Assembly (NCBI GenBank): GCA_023052935.1
Contig: CM041294.1
Span: 35,983,236-36,047,235, forward strand
Length of the DNA stretch: 64,000 nucleotides
Reading direction: 5' to 3'
Source of the DNA: Piezodorus guildinii
Taxonomy: Eukaryota > Arthropoda > Insecta > Hemiptera > Pentatomidae
Shown here: positions 19,561 to 30,308 of the stretch, piece after piece
Numbering within the stretch: position 1 is the first letter of the stretch
Layout of the letters: every line of letters starts with the position of its first letter
Notes under the pieces: generated by a model
What the model was told of the DNA's origin: nothing
Databases searched by the model: none
Seen by the model: only the letters and a program-made list of their open reading frames with translations
Translations under genes and position numbers: made by a program

Positions 19561-20654
19561 AAAGAATTATTTGGATCTAATTTTTCTAATTTCTCTCTTA
19601 ATTCTCTGATTTCTTGGTCTTTCGGGTCTTCTTGCTGAATTTGGAAATTAGGCTGTTTCGGTTTATTCCCGAATGCGCTAACTGTTCTCATGGATACAGT
19701 TGGATTTTCATCTTTCTTATTATTATTATAATTTTGATTCCGGTATCGACCTGAACCGTTGAAATACCTTTGTTGTTCTTGACGGGGCCATTGTTGGTAA
19801 TAATTATTATTATTATTATTCTGCCGGTAGTCTTGTGGAGGTTCTTGTTGTCGATATTGATGCTCTTGTCTTTGATTATGTGGGTTATACGGGTTATTGG
19901 GATTTTGCCAATTATTAAATCGTTTGTGATGTTTTTTATCGAACTTTTTCTTATGGTCGAAGCCTCTTTTGTAATCATGTTCTCCGGGTCTTCTCATATT
20001 TCCCGAATTTATGAGGTCATCGAAGAGTAGATGGTTCTCATTCTGAATTAAATTTCTCAAATCATCTAATGTTCTTAACTTTTCTGCTTTAGTCATAAGA
20101 TATGTTCTTATGTGAAGGGGCATGTTAGTGTAAAAAAAATAAAGAATACTTTTCTCTAATGCGCTAATAATTGTTTCTCTATTTGGTGTGTTTTCTATCC
20201 GATGTTTAGAGATTATTAAAGTGCGGATCTTATCAATTCTTTGAAGGAAATCAAGAGGGTGTTCCTTATGATGTATTTTGTTATTAAATAATTCATGCGA
20301 TAATTGTTCAATTGAGCGGCTGTCTCTGAAGGTTCTTTCGAGATAATTTAGTAATTCTTCAACACGACTAAATTCGCACGTTGTATTTATATAATCAGCT
20401 TCATCCGTAAGTTTTGCTAAAAGTTTACTTAATAATCTTTGTTCGTTTAGTTCCTTAAACGAGTTGTCCGGTTTACACACGATTTGGTAAACTTGTCTAC
20501 AAACTGTCACGAATTTTAACAGATTGTGTGGATTTCCATTAAAATTAGGGATATGATCGTAGTCTGCCGATTTAATTTGAAAGCTTGCCATATTTGTAGT
20601 TAATGTTAAATTATTTACTCGCAGGATTAAAGAATTTAAATAATCATCAGACAT
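19524..20654 (-). CDS. gag: Gag of errantivirus-like element
   Basis: A 376-residue uninterrupted frame. The first ~210 residues form the capsid-like part (IPNFNGNPHNLLKFV, LLAKLTDEAD, EQLSHELFNNK, LDFLQRIDKIR), as in gypsy/17.6-type Gag. The C-terminal half has no zinc knuckle; instead it is basic, then Asn/Gln/Arg/Tyr-rich (about residues 225-320), which would bind RNA, as usual for errantiviruses. The last 40 residues are charged and helical. The Met at 20654 is the first in frame and follows a ~350-base leader after the primer site. The end overlaps pol in the -1 frame. Confidence 0.88.
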   Translation of the reverse strand: MSDDYLNSLILRVNNLTLTTNMASFQIKSADYDHIPNFNGNPHNLLKFVTVCRQVYQIVCKPDNSFKELNEQRLLSKLLAKLTDEADYINTTCEFSRVEELLNYLERTFRDSRSIEQLSHELFNNKIHHKEHPLDFLQRIDKIRTLIISKHRIENTPNRETIISALEKSILYFFYTNMPLHIRTYLMTKAEKLRTLDDLRNLIQNENHLLFDDLINSGNMRRPGEHDYKRGFDHKKKFDKKHHKRFNNWQNPNNPYNPHNQRQEHQYRQQEPPQDYRQNNNNNNYYQQWPRQEQQRYFNGSGRYRNQNYNNNKKDENPTVSMRTVSAFGNKPKQPNFQIQQEDPKDQEIRELREKLEKLDPNNSFLEKGPPDNQNT

Positions 20655-21008
20655 AAAATTACAATAGTAAAGGAAATTAACTTACAAAAATTGAGTACGC
20701 TGTCAAAATAATCTTCGACGGGGTGTGAAGATCTGTCCATGAGCTGGATACCTGACGACAGTGAAGTCCGGCCAAGGTTGAGTGCAGATAAGAGACTTTG
20801 CCTGCGTTGCGAGATGCTCGGGGTGAGTGAACTCGTCCAGAATCTGAAGATCTCGAAGTTGGTAGTCCTCGGTAGGTAAGCCAAAATCTTGAGTCTTCAC
20901 AGGTGAGGAATCCTAGGCGGTAGTCCTAATTCTGGATTTGCGGAAAAAGTTCGGATCTGCGGAAACTCGGTTCTTAAAACTGCGATAAAAATATGCAGTC
21001 CCTGTTTT
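20655..21008 (-). other. Leader between primer site and gag
   Basis: This is the untranslated leader of the errantivirus-like element. Two short overlapping frames (65 and 82 residues) lack any family motif and I do not call them genes. A splice donor for env mRNA could lie here, but I could not place one. Confidence 0.5.
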
Positions 21009-21016
21009 GGGCGCCA
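20999..21016 (-). promoter_or_regulatory. Primer binding site, tRNA-Lys-like
   Basis: On the minus strand, TGGCGCCCAAAACAGGGA directly follows the LTR. The first eight bases match the 3' end of tRNA-Lys exactly and the remainder matches with one substitution and one extra base. Confidence 0.7.
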
Positions 21017-21305
21017 ATTTTGGTGTTCGTGCTCGTTATTGAAAAAAAAATATTTTATTTATTCAAAAGTTACAAAATATCGATAATAACACTTTAAAAG
21101 ACAATAATGACAATCTTGATAATAACAATATGGCTATACTAGATCTGACATAGATTACGTACCGTAATTACTGCGAGGACTTGAAGAGAGTGAGTGTTCC
21201 CTGGGAGAAGGGACAGGGTATATATAGGTTAATAGGACTGCTGAATAAGATTCAAGGAATATGGTGTGATCTGCAGGTGCACTATGGCCTCATGGTGGCG
21301 TGACT
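21017..21305 (-). repeat. 5' LTR of errantivirus-like element
   Basis: A 289-bp copy that starts AGTCACGCCACC on the minus strand and ends CACCAAAAT. It matches 13820-14109 except for one A in a homopolymer. Confidence 0.9.
21219..21226 (-). promoter_or_regulatory. TATA-like element in 5' LTR
   Basis: TATATATA within the LTR, about 80 bases from its upstream end on the minus strand. It would position Pol II for the genomic RNA. No start site can be assigned from sequence alone. Confidence 0.4.
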
Positions 21306-21309
21306 TATG

Positions 21310-21830
21310 ACAGATATATAGATAACAAAGCGTGCCTACCATCTTGAAATCTCGTAATTGACCTAAAATCTATAGTATTTTTATTTTAATAGAAACTTCC
21401 ACCGTACCATGGCAAATTTTAAAAATATAATCATTATTTTGGTTTTATTTTATTTTTATCTACTAAACAATGAATTTTTTAAGTACATAGGAACGAACTA
21501 GTGACATTATATGGTGGCAAATAAAAACGATACAATTAAATTAATGTTACTTATGAAGAAATATCTAAATAAATAATAATAATAAATAGTTCAGACATTT
21601 AGGTACAAGGAATACAAATTTAATATAATTAAATAACTTGATTTGTTTTTTTCTAAAAAAATATACAATTTCAATTAGCAAACAGAACAACTAAGTATAT
21701 AAATGTTTAAAGAAAAATAATTGGAAATTATTCTAGGGAAAACTGCCTCACTTAGTTGAAATGTTTCCTTTTTATATACCTCTTTGAAATAAAAAGTAAA
21801 TTACTAAGAAGATAACATAAAGTATAACAA
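21310..21830. other. AT-rich, no gene seen
   Basis: I recognise no element in this A/T-rich stretch between the errantivirus-like element and the palindrome. Confidence 0.4.
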
Positions 21831-21907
21831 GATGAGGAAGATGGTTAGGGGTGCGGTCCTAAATTAGAAACACACATTTAAAACAAGTGCTATTTTAATT
21901 ATGTGCC

Positions 21908-21940
21908 GACGTTTCGGCCTACAATGTGGGCTTTCATCGG
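21908..21940 (-). ncRNA. Hammerhead-like motif, left arm of palindrome 1
   Basis: On the minus strand CCGATGA, then an AGCC hairpin, then GAAACGTC. The core box has one change (CTGATGA to CCGATGA), at a position needed for catalysis in known hammerheads, so it is probably inactive. Confidence 0.45.
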
Positions 21941-22022
21941 GGTTGACTCTGAGACGGTGTCTAGAGGAGTCGGTGTCTAAAGTTAATTTAAATGACTTCT
22001 TTAGACACCGTCTCAGAGTCAA

Positions 22023-22060
22023 CCCTGATGAAAGCCCACATTGTAGGCCGAAACGTCGGC
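22023..22060 (+). ncRNA. Hammerhead-like motif, right arm of palindrome 1
   Basis: An intact box CTGATGA (22025-22031), stem II GCC/GGC with a nine-base loop, and GAAACGTC (22050-22057). Stem I is only CC/GG. Stem III is the self-complementary ACGT. An extra A follows the first box. Confidence 0.5.
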
Positions 22061-22139
22061 ACATAATTAAATTAGCACTTGTTTTAAATGTGTGTTTCTA
22101 ATTTAGGACCGCACCCCCAACCATCTTCCTCATCTAATT

Positions 22140-22480
22140 TCTCAACGGTCAACAAAAACTCCATCACTTTAAAATAAAACAAGTCTTTGTTCCTAGCTGT
22201 CCTTCAATATTTTAGGTCCTGTATAACATGTCAGTATTTCCGCTTTCTTGAGCTTCCCTATAAAAGCCCCTAGAGGCTCATTATTCTATTGATTTTCACC
22301 TAAATCGGTGAACTAGAAAATAATTAATTGAATTTTTAGAAAATAATGGAGAGGGACAACATTTTAGTGATCGTTTTAGACGAGTATTTCTTTGGTTTCA
22401 TTATGTAATCTTAGGTAAATGTTTTCATGAAGCTAAAGGTAATTCTATAACCTTTTTTTCCAAAATTATTTAAAAAAATT
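22140..22480. other. No gene recognised
   Basis: A/T-rich DNA without motif-bearing frames or repeats shared with the rest of the window. Confidence 0.4.
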
Positions 22481-22484
22481 GAAA

Positions 22485-22760
22485 ACACGCGGCATTCTAT
22501 TACCTCCGTTGTTAATATCAATTTCTAAAAACATTTAGAGATAAAAATAAATTGGTAAAGAATTAATTACATTGATTTTCAATAGAAACATGTGTTTTAA
22601 TAAATAATCTATTATATTATTATCTAAGACAATCAGTTAGTTTTATCGGCTTTTCATCGCTCTCCGTTGACTTTTACAGTTTTGTATATAAGATAATATT
22701 TTTCTAAAATCTTTCGATATTATTTCCTTTCAAAGTTTGGAAATCCCCGAATATAGAGGT
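22485..22760 (+). repeat. Unclassified repeat R, head copy 1
   Basis: It shares blocks with 26793-27018 and 27020-27330: TACCTCC, AGAGATAAAAATA, TAGAAACATGTGTTT, ATCTATTATATTATTATCTA, CAATCAGTTAGTTTTAT and TTTTCATC. It has no coding capacity. It is the oldest-looking copy. Confidence 0.65.
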
Positions 22761-23735
22761 TTGGATGAATCACAGGTTTAAATGTTTCCTTTGCAGTGTA
22801 ATGCCGTCGTTATACTGCATAAGAGTGTTATAAACGTTTGTTTTAACATTTGGGAGAGTTTAATTACTCCATACGTCGGTATTCATTTGTACTTAAAAAT
22901 AAAATATTAAAAAAAACAAAACAAGTATGGTTAAACTAAGGATAAACCAAACTTTAGTAAGAAGATGGCTAGAAGTCTAACATAAATAGGAGTATACCAA
23001 ACTTATCTCGTAAATAACAAATCGATATATTATTGCTATCGAGAAAGCAGTAAAAGAAGAGAATCGCACCAATAAGAAAATATATTTTATAGCTTCATCA
23101 GTGTAGTGTAAAAACAGATTACAGTGATAAAACATATTAACGAATAGTATAAAAATCTAACAACATTATCATAATAAAACAAAGAGTATATGGAAATCAT
23201 AAATACATAAAATGTGAAGATATGAGATTAAAAAGGGAACGATTACAAAATAATGTTATAATATTCAAGATTCCTCAAAAATGGACATTAGGAATCATAA
23301 ATACTTTATTTTATCGTTATTAATTTTTTTTATATATTTTAAAAATCATACGTATATAATAAGTAACCTTACATAATGTTTTATTATTTGCATTTACCGA
23401 TCATTTTATAACAGTAATATTGATGTTTTAAAAAAATAATTTTAAATATTTTTACATTGGTTTATGTGATACTTACTCCTATCTGTTAATAATTTTATGT
23501 TTCTGATATACTGTCGTTTTCATTTAGCCTTAATGAATGCGTAATATATAGGCTGAGACGAGTCATATTTAAATAACTTCTCCAACAAAAGATCTGTGTT
23601 ATATATTTTTTCCCAATAATTTTTAGTTCATTAAAATGCAAAATCGACAAAAAAAACAAAACAAGCTTCTATTAAAATCATATCAAAAAGTATGTTACTG
23701 TTAAGAACATAATTTATTATATGGCCCATAATCTT
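22761..23735. other. AT-rich, no gene seen
   Basis: No family motif was found in any frame and no repeat was recognised. Confidence 0.4.
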
Positions 23736-23740
23736 AACCA

Positions 23741-24045
23741 TAGGAAGCCAGTGGCTGAGTGGCTAGCGCGCTAGTCTCTCTTCCTATAGGTTGTGGGTTC
23801 GAATCCCAGTCCCAGCGTGGCTTTTATAAGGATGTCATCAAATGGGGATTCACTCACAGCCTCTCCCCGGGTATGTGAGACCCGTCAGCCAAATGGTGGC
23901 CACTCACAAAATCAGGCGTAGGGAGTGATACCCCTACCCTACAAAATGCATCAAGAAACGTAGGTGTAATCTCCCAGGAGATTACACCACGAGGCCCAGG
24001 GTCTACAAGGCCTGTCGTGCCACTGAAAAGAGAATCTTAACCAAT
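23741..24045 (+). mobile_element. SINE family B, tRNA-headed, near full length
   Basis: The tRNA-like head has an A box (TGGCTGAGTGGCTAGCGCG) and a B box (GGTTCGAATCCC) about 45 bases apart. The body (GATTCACTCACAGCCTC, GTGAGACCCGTCAGCC, GGAGATTACACC) differs from families A and C. A minus-strand fragment of the same body is at 58393-58500. Confidence 0.82.
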
Positions 24046-24049
24046 AAAC

Positions 24050-24875
24050 AAACCTACGAATTTTTCTTACCTTACTCGTTATTTAAGGAACTTTATCGAC
24101 CTATATTTTCAGGCCAGTCAGCTCCAACACGCCACTACAATCTTAAAAATAATCTTTTTATGAAAAATCGCCTTGAATATATCAACTGTGAAACGGAACA
24201 TTAATTCCGAAAGTTATTTACAAAGGCCTACTAATTTTTCGTAGAATTATAGGTCTGGCGATATTTTACCGTTCTAATATACTGTTGACCAGCGTGTACG
24301 GGGAAAAAAAGAAAGTACAAAACGAAGAAAAATAGGCAGAGCAAAAAAAAAAAAAAAAGGTTAAAATTAAATTTATTCCCGAAAGAATTATATCCGGGAA
24401 ATATCAAGACTATAATTTTTCCCAAGATTTATTCCTTGAAGCACTAATTTGTTTTTCGCCACTTCATTTCCCCGCTGAATAAGGGAGGTTTTGCTAAAAT
24501 AAGATATAGTGATGGGGCGGCCCTGACTAGAACTGTAGCTGCAGAAAGGAGTAATTTGCTTTTAAATGGACGGGCATAAATCGTACTGCTGGGCCTCCTA
24601 GGAAACGACGTCAGGTTTTCGGGAACAAGTTTTCGTCTTCATCTTCTGCTTTTTGGTAAACAATCTTGAGGGTAATGTATATAATAAACAATGAGGATTG
24701 TCATTTTGTATTTGTTCAAATTCATATTTAAGGTTCACAGACTTTAGAAGAATATTTAACGGTGGTGCGATAAGACACAGAGTGTTTAGTTTAAAACCAA
24801 CTTGCCTATTGTTCTAGATCAGGGTTTCCTAATAAACATCTTTGTCTTATTATTTATTTAAGGTAATTTTTATGG
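24050..24875. other. No gene recognised
   Basis: A/T-rich DNA with an A16 tract near 24343. A 64-residue minus-strand frame across it is low-complexity Phe-rich and is not called. Confidence 0.4.
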
Positions 24876-24972
24876 TATTTATCTAATCAGATGATGCTAC
24901 AGTGCAATATTTTACGTCCCCTCCGAAGAACGGCACAGCCAATTTGTTGTTTTGTTACTCCCATTAAATAAT
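24876..24972 (-). mobile_element. SINE family C, fragment
   Basis: On the minus strand GGAGGGGACGTAAAAT and TGTAGCATCATCTGATTAG match the body and 3' part of the copy at 34163. The middle is deleted. Confidence 0.65.
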
Positions 24973-24984
24973 AATTTTTTTAGC

Positions 24985-25740
24985 TATTTACTGAGATATA
25001 TTACGATTTTTTTCAAAATGAAAAATAGTAATAGTGATATGAGACCACATTCATGCAGTATTTTCAACAAACTATGATAAAGTAGAATTACATAAAAAAA
25101 AAAAAAAAAATCATATATATAAAGAAAAAACAATAATTAAAATAAATACAAAGATCATAAATACAATCATAGCTATACACAGTATTTACAATCTGCTAAA
25201 GAAACTCCGGACTAGGCCTTTTCCCCCATTTGTTGAGGGAAAAGCAGAAGGCAAGAGATCCTAGGGCCTCTTTCTTAGCCACGTCACTGGTATGAGCCAG
25301 TGGAGGCCGAGTTAGGACGAAATACTTACAAACATAGAGAGCACAATTAGGAGAACCTTACCAGTGTAAGAACTCCAATATAAATGTTTACAAAACGTCT
25401 CATGGCCACTGCCGTTTTAATCCTCGTGTACGTTGTAGGGGTGGGTAGAGCTGAGAGGGATTGCGCTGGAGGGCTCTGATGGTGTGTAAGGTTCTGATGA
25501 AATTTGAAAAATTTAGTTGGTACCAGTTCTAAAATAAATGGAATATTAAGGTCGCGGTGTAAAGTACAGTTGGTAACATAATAGGGAACATTGACTATTG
25601 TTCGTAGGACTTTAGATAGGAAGCATTGGATGCGTTTGATGTTGGAATATTTAGCTGTCCCCCACAGTATCCTACCCAGTATCACAGCTATTAACAGGCT
25701 TAGAATTCGCGACATTTGGTTTAGAAGGCTATCTTGCTTG
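24985..25740 (-). pseudogene. Jockey-like LINE family A, 5'-truncated copy
   Basis: Coding end at 25347-25740: ILWGTAKYSNIKRIQ, LSKVLRTIVNVPYYVTN, TLHRDLNIPF and later TRIKTAVAMRRF, the C-terminal tail of a Jockey-type RT ORF. The usual PPRRLKR block near the end is eroded. The downstream 3' untranslated part (24985-25346) matches two copies at 50526-51866, including a GTGATATGAGACCACATTCA block. It is truncated at about 25740. Confidence 0.8.
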
Positions 25741-25744
25741 CCAC

Positions 25745-26210
25745 AATACTACAGGTGACCATGATAAATATCTTGAAAGTAACGTTAACTCCGCTTGATT
25801 CAAAATTCGTTTCCTGTCATGAATAGTCATTGACACGGTTAACTCAACTATTTTATCAACGCTCTACAACTTTTTCCCTCGGGACAGAAGAAGGAAAAAC
25901 TCTTACGTTTTATGTATGTACATATTTCATTGTGTATGGTTGGAAAAATAAATGGGGAATGAGAAAAAAAAATTAAACATGATATTTTAAAAAAAGTAGT
26001 ATTGAAAGTCACGTGTTTTTCGAGTATTTATATAAGTAGATTATGAATTTTCTTAAGCAAATCATAATAATATATACACATAAATATTTTTTTACCTTTG
26101 AAAATATACACTGAATTAAATTGTTTTTAAATATTTTATATTATTCTATCTTATCAATATAATACAACCTTTCAAATTATGAAGCAATAAGTATTTTTTT
26201 TTTTTTTTTA
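25745..26210. other. No gene recognised
   Basis: A/T-rich DNA that ends in a T run (about 26193-26208). Confidence 0.4.
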
Positions 26211-26211
26211 A

Positions 26212-26440
26212 CGAGGTTTTTACAGCATTGTTGTTTCCCGTTCCTAAATTTTCTTGCCACTTCTTTCGGTCAAGCCAGTCTTCCTCTCGAAGACCTCTGT
26301 CAGCCATGCCTTCCTCTACATCCAGTAACTGTCTCTTCCTGGGTCTCTCCCTTTTTTTGGTAGAGAAATGTCGTCTTTGGCCATCGCTCCTCTGTCATTC
26401 TTTGTAAATGCTCAAACCATTTTAACATTTATATTTATAT
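26212..26440 (-). pseudogene. LINE fragment, C-terminal end of an RT ORF
   Basis: On the minus strand, across two frames: KWFEHLQRM, then EEGMADRGLREEDWLDRKKW. These are the tail blocks (K-WFGH-QRM, then D-REEDW-DRKKW) of arthropod non-LTR retrotransposon polyproteins. Several stops and frame changes make it a relic. The clade is not assigned. Confidence 0.6.
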
Positions 26441-26790
26441 TTCGTTAGGAATATTTTTTCTTGTTGTACATTCCGCCTAATAGTTTGGTTGGAAATAACT
26501 GCAACAAATTTGTGCTTTAAGCCTAATTTACGGGCATTACAAAGAGATGTAAAATAAAATATAAATTAAAGAATTAGGAGGAGAAATACAATATTAACAG
26601 AAATATATTGATTATTAAATAGTTTGACCGTAAGATAATATAGAAGGATGAGTTAGCTTGGGTGGGGTGATTAAAGAATGTAGTAGGAATAATTACCGTC
26701 AACAGTAAATAGTTTTACACTGTTCACATAATCATTAATTGACAATCACCCGAAGATTTTATCCCATCGTTTATAATAATTTAAAAATCT
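26441..26790. other. No gene recognised
   Basis: A/T-rich DNA with no recognised element. Confidence 0.4.
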
Positions 26791-26792
26791 GG

Positions 26793-27018
26793 TGAGCCCA
26801 ACACACGACTTTCACTTACCTCCATTATTTATATCAATTCAAGAATTTTTAAAGAAATTTATAAACGAAAATAAATTGTTGAATAATTATTTAAGTTATA
26901 TTTAAATAGAAACATTTGTTTTATTATATTATCTTTTTTATGATTATCTACGACAATCAATTTGTTTTACCGGCTTTTCATCACTCTTCGTTAACTTAAA
27001 CTTGTAAGTTCAAAAACG
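26793..27018 (+). repeat. Repeat R, head copy 2
   Basis: It begins AATCTGGTGAGCCCAACACA and continues CGACTTTCACTTACC. It ends at GTTCAAAAACGAAAAAT, where the next head copy starts. See 27020-28545. Confidence 0.75.
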
Positions 27019-27019
27019 A

Positions 27020-27799
27020 AAAATCTGGTGCGGGCAACACACGACTTTCACTTACCTCCATTTTTAAAATCAATGAAAGAATTTTCAAATACAGTTAGAG
27101 ATAAAAATACGTGAAATTATTAAGGAATTAATTAAATTAAATTTCTATAGAAACATGTGTTTGATTTAAAAATCTATTATATTATTATCTAAAATAATCA
27201 GTTAGTTTTATGTTCATTTCATCACTCTCTATTATCTTTTAAAAGCTTGTTTATGAGATAATATTTTTTCTAAAATCTCAAGCTTTCCAACGGTATGTCA
27301 TACATGTATATTACGGCTCTTATGTTCAAAAACGAAAAATTGCATTAAAAAAATATTTTTTCTGTTTTCTCAATTAGTTGGGTATCGAATTTATTCAATT
27401 TATATATATTTACCAGTTTTTCATCAGCGTTAACAAGATAATCTAATTATTATTATTGAATCTAAAAAATTAAAGGTACTTTAGAAGAAGAAAATTTAAA
27501 ATATCGGCATTTAAGCCCTGTCAGATCATTTTTATCCAAATAAAACCTACATGATATTAAAGTCCATTAATTTTTACATCGATATAGCGAGTTTAATCAA
27601 AATCGTCGGAACGATTTTCGAGAAAATTGAAAAAAGGTGCAAAATGCATCGTATAAAGTGCCTCTTCTGGTAGGCTCATTTTGATGAAAAAAGTTTTGTC
27701 ACGTCTCGGGCGTATAGTTGTCTTAAATATGAAATTTCAGTTTCATAGGACTTACCGTAGCCGCCCGGGAGTTACCACACACACAGACACACACACACA

Positions 27800-27850
<51 letters not shown>

Positions 27851-28545
27851 CTTTTTGCGGGACTTGGTTATTTAGACTCAGGGGACCCTAAAACGTGTAT
27901 TTCCGTTGAAAACTGGAATTCGAAAATTTTCACGATCGCAATACTTTCTCTTACTATATATAGTAAGTGAAAGTAAAAAATTACATTAAAATTTTTTTTT
28001 CTTTCGTTTCCTCGTTTAGTTGGATATCGAATTCGTTCAACTTATATATTTACCTGTTTTTTAGCAATGCTAATCATATGATATGGCCAATTTGATAAAA
28101 ACTATAAAATTATAGGTACTTTAGAAGAAGAAAATTTAAAATATCGGTATTTAAGCTATGTCAGAATATTTCAATCAGAACTAAACCTACATGATATAAA
28201 AGCCCATGAAATTAAACGTCGATATAGGGAGTTTAATTAAAATCGTTAGAGCCGTTTTGAGAAAATTGTAAAAAGGTGCAAATGATTTAAAGTGGATCTT
28301 CCGGTCAGCTGATTTTGATGAATAATATTCTGTAACATCTCGGGCATATAGTTGTCTTAAATATAGAATTTCAGTTTCATAAGACTATTATTTTTCGCCC
28401 GGGAGTTACAACATACCCACCCACACACACAGACCTTTTTGTGGAACTTGGTTATTTAGACTCAGGGCACCCTAAAACGTGTATTTATTCGAAAATGTTC
28501 ACGATCGCAATACTTCCCCTCACTATATATAGTAAGTGAAAGTAA
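27020..28545 (+). repeat. Repeat R, head copy 3 with duplicated body/tail
   Basis: The head (27020-27330) starts GGTGCGGGCAACACACG and ACTTTCACTTACC. A body of ~600 bases (27340-27978) carries TTTAGAAGAAGAAAATTTAA, CGGGCGTATAGTTGTCTTAA, a (CA)n tract (27778-27846), TTGGTTATTTAGACTCAGG and CACGATCGCAATACTT, and ends TATATATAGTAAGTGAAAGT. The body then repeats in tandem to 28545 with the same ending and with CA shrunk to a few units. The end GTAAGTGAAAGT is the inverse of ACTTTCACTTAC in the head, so the full unit may have short inverted ends. No protein is encoded. The class is unknown. Confidence 0.75.
27778..27846. repeat. (CA)n microsatellite inside repeat R
   Basis: Nearly pure AC repeat with a few AG interruptions. 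Confidence 0.95.
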
Positions 28546-28814
28546 TATAAAGTTATGAAAAATAGACAAAGATGGAAAATTAAATAAGGAACGGTGAGAT
28601 GTTAAATGTATCTTAATATAAAAGGACACGTTTGCAACATAACTGTATATTCAAAAATATAATTTATATGTTCAAACTTAAATTAACTAATTTCATGTGA
28701 TAAGTAGAATATGGTCTTTTGAAACCATTCTATTGTAAAACTTATACAGTATTAGAAATAAAAAACAAGAATTTAAACGACAAAAGTAATTATCACCATA
28801 AACAAATTTAAAAA

Positions 28815-28874
<60 letters not shown>

Positions 28875-30305
28875 CAATAAATATAAATATATAAAGAATT
28901 TTAAAAATATCATTTTGGAAAGGCATTAACACATCTATAACCATATTTCATTTAATACGGTTAATATTAAGAGATCTTGTCAGTACCATGAGGAAAAAGT
29001 CAATTATAATACATAGATTAATGAACAAAAAAGTAAAAAATATATAATTACAAGTAAAAATTGACATTCAAATAAAATAAAAAAAAACTTCATCATCATA
29101 TAAAAAATTGTACCTCCGAGATCGATAAATGTTTATTTGAATTCTTCTTGTTGTTTCTGTTTTTGTTATGTTTTTTGTAACGATAAACTTTTTACTCTTA
29201 TCAACCCCGACATATGAAATGCGTATTAAGGAAAAAGAATTATTCCTTTTATTGTATCCGCGTTACACACGTCAAATAAATTTTATATCACAACAGAATG
29301 TGCGGTTAGTTAAAAAAAAAACTATTAAATAAGTGGTTTTCGATTAGTTCCTGAATTGGATTTTTGCATTAGTTCCTGAACATTGTAATTTAGTTTTCAA
29401 TTGTTAAAACGATTGCCAAATTAAATAGACCTTATTCTATTGCATTTTAATATTTATTCTTTGAATAACCTTAAAATTTTGAAAATTAAATAAAGTAAAA
29501 GTAAAAGTTAAGTTATGAATAATAGATATCGTTCAGGAGCAGGAAAAAGCTTTTAACGGTAAAAGTCAGCTTGTCTTCAACCATTTAGTTTTTATTTAAT
29601 TCAAATCTAAATGATGTCTTAAATATAATTTAATAAAGCAAATGTTTCGGCACCGTGTTGACAGGGAAAACGTTTCTAAGAAAAATATTATTTTTATTCT
29701 TGGTTGTGATTAAATTCAATTGGTGTAAGTATACCGGATCACGTCAAACGTTTTCTTTTTAAAAACAAATTTTCAAGAATAAAACCGCCTACTTTAAATA
29801 AAAATAACTTTAATAAATGAAAGCTCTTTTACCTTCGCTTGCTTTGATATTGGCTTAATTCTAAACACTATTTCACTTGAATTACATTATAGTTTATACA
29901 TATAATATATTTAATATAATATAGAAAATATATTTAAAACAATTATAAACTGGTTTAGCTGTAGTGAATAAAAAAAAAAAAAAAAACGTAAAGTGAAAAG
30001 AGGACGGACCTTATGGATACAGATAAAAAATCATGTATGGCATTATTTTCTTTACTTTAAAGGCATAAAAATAGTTCATAAACCGTAATTGAGTAAACAA
30101 TTAGAATATAAGAAATTATCATCCATTAATATTATATTTTTTTTTTTTTACCTGATTTAATAAATAGTGAACATGAATGACTATATTTATATTTAGATAA
30201 AGAAATAAATCCTAAAGAACCATATAAGTTCTTGTCCAAAACTCTTAGGACAATCAATAAACCAGAGAGGTAAATCAGCAACGATTTTAGTAGATAATAA
30301 TGTAA
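28546..30305. other. AT-rich, no gene; (TA)n at 28819-28870
   Basis: No family motif in any frame. A TA microsatellite lies at 28819-28870, and A or T runs near 29970 and 30140. Confidence 0.5.
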
Positions 30306-30308
30306 AAT

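Larger units (their letters stand above)
13820..21305 (-). mobile_element. Errantivirus-like Gypsy element with env (endogenous retrovirus of an insect)
   Basis: A 7.5-kb element is bounded by ~290-bp direct LTRs that differ only in an A run (10 versus 9). Read on the minus strand the order is LTR, tRNA-Lys-like primer site, gag, pol, env, purine tract, LTR. LTR ends are AGT...AAT, as in errantiviruses, not TG...CA. Flanks are TATA on the left and TATG on the right, close to the short YRYR duplications of that group. It interrupts an older direct repeat at 13819. The third ORF encodes a fusion-type envelope. Near-identical LTRs imply a recent insertion. Pol is broken once, and integrase lacks its catalytic Glu. 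Confidence 0.93.
21831..22134. repeat. Long palindrome (inverted repeat 1) with two ribozyme-like cores
   Basis: The two halves, about 21831-21975 and 21993-22134, are near-perfect reverse complements (for example GATGAGGAAGATGGTT against AACCATCTTCCTCATC). The arms include ACACACATTTAAAACAAGTG and GAGACGGTGTCT. Each half carries one hammerhead-like core pointing away from the centre. A third small hairpin (GGTGTCTAAAG) sits at the centre. Translations of both strands give a similar 66-residue peptide simply because the DNA is palindromic. Confidence 0.9.

Noticed and set aside
19770..20030. 86-residue plus-strand frame, hydrophobic
   Set aside because: Antisense of the Asn/Gln-rich repeat in gag, which reads as Ile/Val/Leu.
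21864..22101. Two similar 66-residue peptides on opposite strands
   Set aside because: A direct consequence of the palindrome, not genes.
23751..23815. Possible tRNA gene
   Set aside because: A and B boxes are present but no acceptor stem closes and a conserved repeat body follows; it is a SINE head. The same holds for 34163, 56300 and 5880-5932.
27681..27875. 64-residue frame with a Thr/His repeat
   Set aside because: The CA microsatellite inside repeat R read as Thr-His; not coding.
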